From assembly GCF_003852715.1 (NCBI RefSeq), contig NZ_RIAV01000001.1, forward strand, positions 1 through 64,000: DNA of 64,000 bases. Reading direction: 5' to 3'. This document shows positions 61,339 through 64,000 of the stretch, one piece after another (position 1 is the stretch's first letter; every line of letters begins with the position of its first letter). A model generated the notes under the pieces. The model saw only the letters and a list, made by a program, of their open reading frames with translations. It searched no databases and was not told where the DNA came from. The position numbers were made by a program, and so were the translations under genes. This DNA comes from Ectobacillus antri (GTDB taxonomy: Bacteria; Bacillota; Bacilli; Bacillales; Bacillaceae_G).

Positions 61339-61620
61339 TTACTTATTAAGTAATCTCTTTGCTTGTTGTCTGTGCTTCAGATTCAGTTCCTGACAAATAT
61401 TTTCAAGTGTAACTTTTTTAATGTTATCAGCATGTAGAAATAAATTATATATCTTTAATTCATCTTCATTCAGCATTGAAACAGTTTCATTAATACTATC
61501 ATTTAACACATACGAATCATTCAAACTGAAGGAATCATTTAACACTTCGGCATACAAATTCAACGACTTATGATAGGCATTTTGTTTATGGGTGTTCCTA
61601 TCCTTTGTTAACTCTTCAGT
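61339..61620 (-). pseudogene. Gene fragment trapped between two IS66 elements
   Basis: The minus-strand frame runs from the edge of IS66 copy 2 (61620) to a TAA supplied by the end of IS66 copy 1 (61339). It encodes about 93 residues: 'TEELTKDRNTHKQNAYHKSL', then a threefold 'LNDS' repeat, then a helix-turn-helix-like end ('VTLENICQELNLKHRQQAKR'). The 5' part is cut off by IS66 copy 2 and the 3' part by copy 1; the detached tail is at 58826-58870. The protein is unrecognised; the end could be a wHTH of a plasmid or phage replication or regulatory protein. Confidence 0.6.
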
Positions 61621-61705
61621 GTAAGCCCGTATTCAAACAACGCATATAAATAGAGTAGCACCTCCTGGTATGATAAACCTATCAATTTAAGGAGGTGCTT
61701 TTCAT

Positions 61706-61900
61706 ATGCCACAACAAAAACTTACCATCGTCCCCGTAACATTACATACCGAAAATAAAAATACTTCTGCAACAAATTCAGTAGTACTTTCCTCAAATCC
61801 TACTTGCACGATCAAAACGGGCAACGCCGAAATTTCCTTCTACAACGGCGTAGATGAGCACATCATCCAAATGGTCATGAGGGAGTTGAAAGATCAGTGA
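61706..61900 (+). CDS. IS66 TnpA, short form
   Basis: 64 residues behind AAGGAGGTG. Only the C-terminal module of TnpA is present ('CTIKTGNAEISFYNGVDEHI'), without the N-terminal HTH seen in copy 1. Short TnpA proteins occur in some Firmicute IS66 elements, so it may be natural. The stop overlaps the tnpB start (GTGA). Confidence 0.7.
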   Translation: MPQQKLTIVPVTLHTENKNTSATNSVVLSSNPTCTIKTGNAEISFYNGVDEHIIQMVMRELKDQ

Positions 61901-62250
61901 AACACGATTATACAAGTGTGAAAAACATTTATATCATTTGTGGTAAAACAGACATGCGAAAAGGAATTGATGGACTAGCAACACTGATTCAAGATTCTTT
62001 CGAACTTGATCCATATGGCGATTCCATTTTCTTATTTTCAGGGTGGAGTAAAGATCGTTATAAATGTTTGTATTTTGATGGGGATGGATTCGCCATGCTT
62101 TATAAACGTTTGGATAACGGCAAGCTGCAATGGCCGAAAGATGAAAATGAAGTACGCAATCTTTCACAACAGGAGCTTCGCTGGCTCCTTGAAGGGTTAT
62201 CCGTCCAGCAACCAAAGGCTATTCAACCATCATCAAAAGGTGTGTTCTAA
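61897..62250 (+). CDS. tnpB: IS66 accessory protein TnpB
   Basis: 117 residues with GTG start overlapping the tnpA stop. 'IYIICGKTDMRKGIDGLATL', 'DPYGDSIFLFSGWSKDRYKC' and 'LSQQELRWLLEGLSV' fit the TnpB family. It appears intact, although the following tnpC is not. Confidence 0.9.
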   Translation: MKHDYTSVKNIYIICGKTDMRKGIDGLATLIQDSFELDPYGDSIFLFSGWSKDRYKCLYFDGDGFAMLYKRLDNGKLQWPKDENEVRNLSQQELRWLLEGLSVQQPKAIQPSSKGVF

Positions 62251-62327
62251 ATTCGTTAAGTCACTAATTTTACCTTTATTCTGTTGTTCGAACTAGTTAT
62301 AGTAGAAAGAACGAAATCGAACGAAAA

Positions 62328-63911
62328 GTGGTGAATGATGTGGCGAACGCTTCTTCTACGAATGAAAATCAATACGAAAAATTAATTCGGATGCTCGAAG
62401 AGCAATTGGCTCATTCGAATCAACAAAACAAAGACTTATCGAAACAAATTGAGGCGTTAACAGAGCAAGTTCGCCATTTAACTAAGCTTTTATATGGTTC
62501 AAAAACTGAAAAATCGAAATACAACGCACCTGACGGGCAAGGTTCATTATTTGATGATGACCCGTCTTTTAGCGAATCTGAGCACACAGAAGAACAAAGC
62601 CAACAGACTATTTCCTATACTGTTGTACGAACGATTCAAAAGAAAAAACGAAATGATTCATTACGTGATGATATCGAAGTAGAAGCATTTCACCATTATC
62701 CCAAAAATACACTATGTGACTGTTGCCAAGGACAAATGATTGAAATTGGCAGTACAATCGTACGTGAAGAAGCGAAATTTATTCCTGCGAAAATGAAGAA
62801 AGTTCAACACATTGAACACGCTTATGAATGTAAAAATTGCAAAGGCAACGCATTTCAAAAAGCACAAATTAAACGTGGTAAAGCACCTCAGCCACCTATT
62901 CAACGTAGCGTGGCAAGTCCTAGCGTACTTGCCAAAGTGATGTATGATAAATTTTCACAATACTTACCGCTTTACCGTCAGGTAAAGGAATGGGATCGTT
63001 ATGGCCTGAATACCAATGATAAGAACCTTTCCAATTGGGTCATTCGTGCATCACACGATTGGCTATTGCCTATTTACGAACGAATGAAGCGTTTTATGAT
63101 GGCTAAATCGATTTTACATGTCGATGAAACATATGCACAAATCATCAACCGATCCGATGGGAAATCTGGTCAATCCAATTCCTATAATTGGGTGTATCGA
63201 AGTGTGCCAAGCCAAGGGCCAACAATTATTCTCTTTCAAAACTCATTATCACGGGCTCGATCTGTCCTTGAACATTTCACGAAAGGCTATTCTGGAACGA
63301 TTGTTTGTGCTGGTTATTCTGCCTATGATAAGTTGGAAGGCGTTACATTCGCAAATTGTTGGGCGCATATTCGTCGTTATTGGCTGAAAGCGGACAGCAA
63401 AAATGGACGAATTGGTGTGAGTTATTGTGACGATTTATATCGACTTGAAAGGAAATTTAAACATTTGGCTCCGAGTAAGCGAAGAAAACAGCGCCAAACA
63501 TACTCGAAGCCAATTGTAGATAAATTCCTTGAATAGGTTGAAACATCACCATTTTACGGAAAAAATGCCCTTGCGAAAGCCGCTGAATACACATTGAACA
63601 GGGCAAATGGACTCAGAGAATTCTTGAATGATGGGCGCATTGAAATCGATAATAATCCAGCTGAAAATGCCATCCGTCCAAACGTTCTAGGCAGAAAAAA
63701 CTGGCTTTTTTCGTTCAGCGAAGCTGGTGCAAAAGCGAACGCCATTTGTTTGAGTATCGCAGAAACGGCCAAAAGTAACGGCGTTGATTTCTACGAATAC
63801 ATAAAGAAACTTTTCACGGATCTACCGAATCTCGGAATCCATCAAAATCCTGAAATTTTAGATCAATATATGCCTTGGTCAAAAAAGATTCAGATGGAAT
63901 GTAGCAAATAA
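62328..63911 (+). pseudogene. IS66 TnpC interrupted by an amber codon
   Basis: The frame from GTG 62328 to 63911 would give 527 residues, but TAG at 63534-63536 cuts it after 'KPIVDKFLE'. The same frame continues with 'VETSPFYGKNALAKAAEY'. A Trp codon (TGG) is the likely ancestor. The second catalytic position also seems lost: 'TIVCAGYSAYDKL' has Ala where the family has Asp ('DGY'), a GAT-to-GCT change. The first Asp ('LHVDETYAQ') and the Glu ('DNNPAENAIRPNVLGRKN') remain. Transposase function is therefore doubly lost. Confidence 0.87.
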
Positions 63912-64000
63912 ATGAAAGTAGCCGTATGTTTGATTAAAAAAATCAGGTTATACGGCTATTTGTGATGCGTACCGGAAAGGTGCGCTTATTTTTTATAATT

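Larger units (their letters stand above)
58871..61342 (-). mobile_element. IS66-family element, copy 1 (complete)
   Basis: 2472 bp. The ends read GTAAGCGCCAAA (left) and, in complement, GTAAGCGTCAAAC (right). The 8-bp target duplication TTATTAAG flanks it perfectly (58863-58870 and 61343-61350), matching the 8 bp typical of IS66. It carries tnpA, tnpB and tnpC, all apparently intact. Its base composition is visibly GC-richer than the neighbouring OLD gene, so it was acquired from another background. The exact duplication means a recent insertion. Confidence 0.93.
61621..63989 (+). mobile_element. IS66-family element, copy 2 (degenerate)
   Basis: It begins with GTAAGCCCGTATTCAAAC at 61621. 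The right end is probably near 63989, where the complement reads ATAAGCGCACC. The 8 bp on the left (TCTTCAGT) do not recur to the right of 63989, so either the true end lies outside the window or a rearrangement removed the duplication. The order is tnpA-tnpB-tnpC on the plus strand. It is AT-rich and belongs to a different branch from copy 1. tnpC is interrupted (see below). Confidence 0.8.

Overview
The window looks like a chromosomal segment of a Bacillaceae bacterium (Bacillus sensu lato). The pointers are strong AGGAGG-type ribosome binding sites, many short monocistronic units ending in intrinsic terminators, an odhA-odhB pair, a CsoR/CopA/CopZ copper cluster, a DUF1292 protein, a YczE-like protein, a MarR/MMPL pair of the YdgG/YdgH type, and Bacillus-type intergenic repeats. 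Species cannot be named from the sequence alone.

Layout. 1-7.4 kb: an IS605-type right-end hairpin, a GNAT enzyme, an AraC/GyrI regulator with a VOC protein, a DUF4352 protein, a 53-bp tandem repeat array, and an NAD-salvage operon. In that operon pncA and pncB are intact, but the flanking NUDIX gene and the terminal NadD-like gene are broken. 7.5-12.1 kb: MarR plus MFS efflux, an SseB-like gene pair, and a divergent VOC/HxlR pair. 12.1-18 kb: a second 53-bp array, an SF1 helicase, a fatty-acid hydroxylase with its FadR-type regulator, and a chemoreceptor. 18.1-24.7 kb: a WYL regulator, a glycine/cysteine-rich membrane protein, a PLD-like protein and a 1055-residue dynamin-like GTPase fused to a beta-helix. 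This is the least conventional gene set in the window. 24.8-30.1 kb: a holin-like protein, MarR plus MMPL transporter, a methyltransferase and a 21-bp palindromic tandem array. 30.1-34.2 kb: odhB and odhA on the minus strand. 34.9-48.5 kb: a two-component system, DinB, YczE-like, an M15 peptidase, a heterodimeric ABC exporter, a truncated phosphoglycerate mutase, a lipoprotein, paired short chromate transporters and a TetR regulator. 48.7-53.9 kb: a copper operon (MFS with an N-terminal frameshift, csoR, copA, a His-rich membrane protein, copZ) behind a promoter whose spacer is a CsoR-like palindrome. 54-56 kb: an Excalibur protein and sstT.

At 56,232-56,276 the minus strand carries the 3' half of a tRNA-Val(GAC). 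Identity is lost inside the anticodon stem, which is the classic footprint of an integrative element, so the DNA to the right is probably a genomic island. Within the window this island holds a phage-type gene fragment, a solitary OLD-family ATPase-nuclease (a plausible anti-phage gene) and two IS66-family elements. The first IS66 has a perfect 8-bp target duplication. The second is inactivated by an amber codon and by an apparent loss of a catalytic Asp. A host gene fragment is trapped between the two. No CRISPR array, rRNA or complete tRNA was found.
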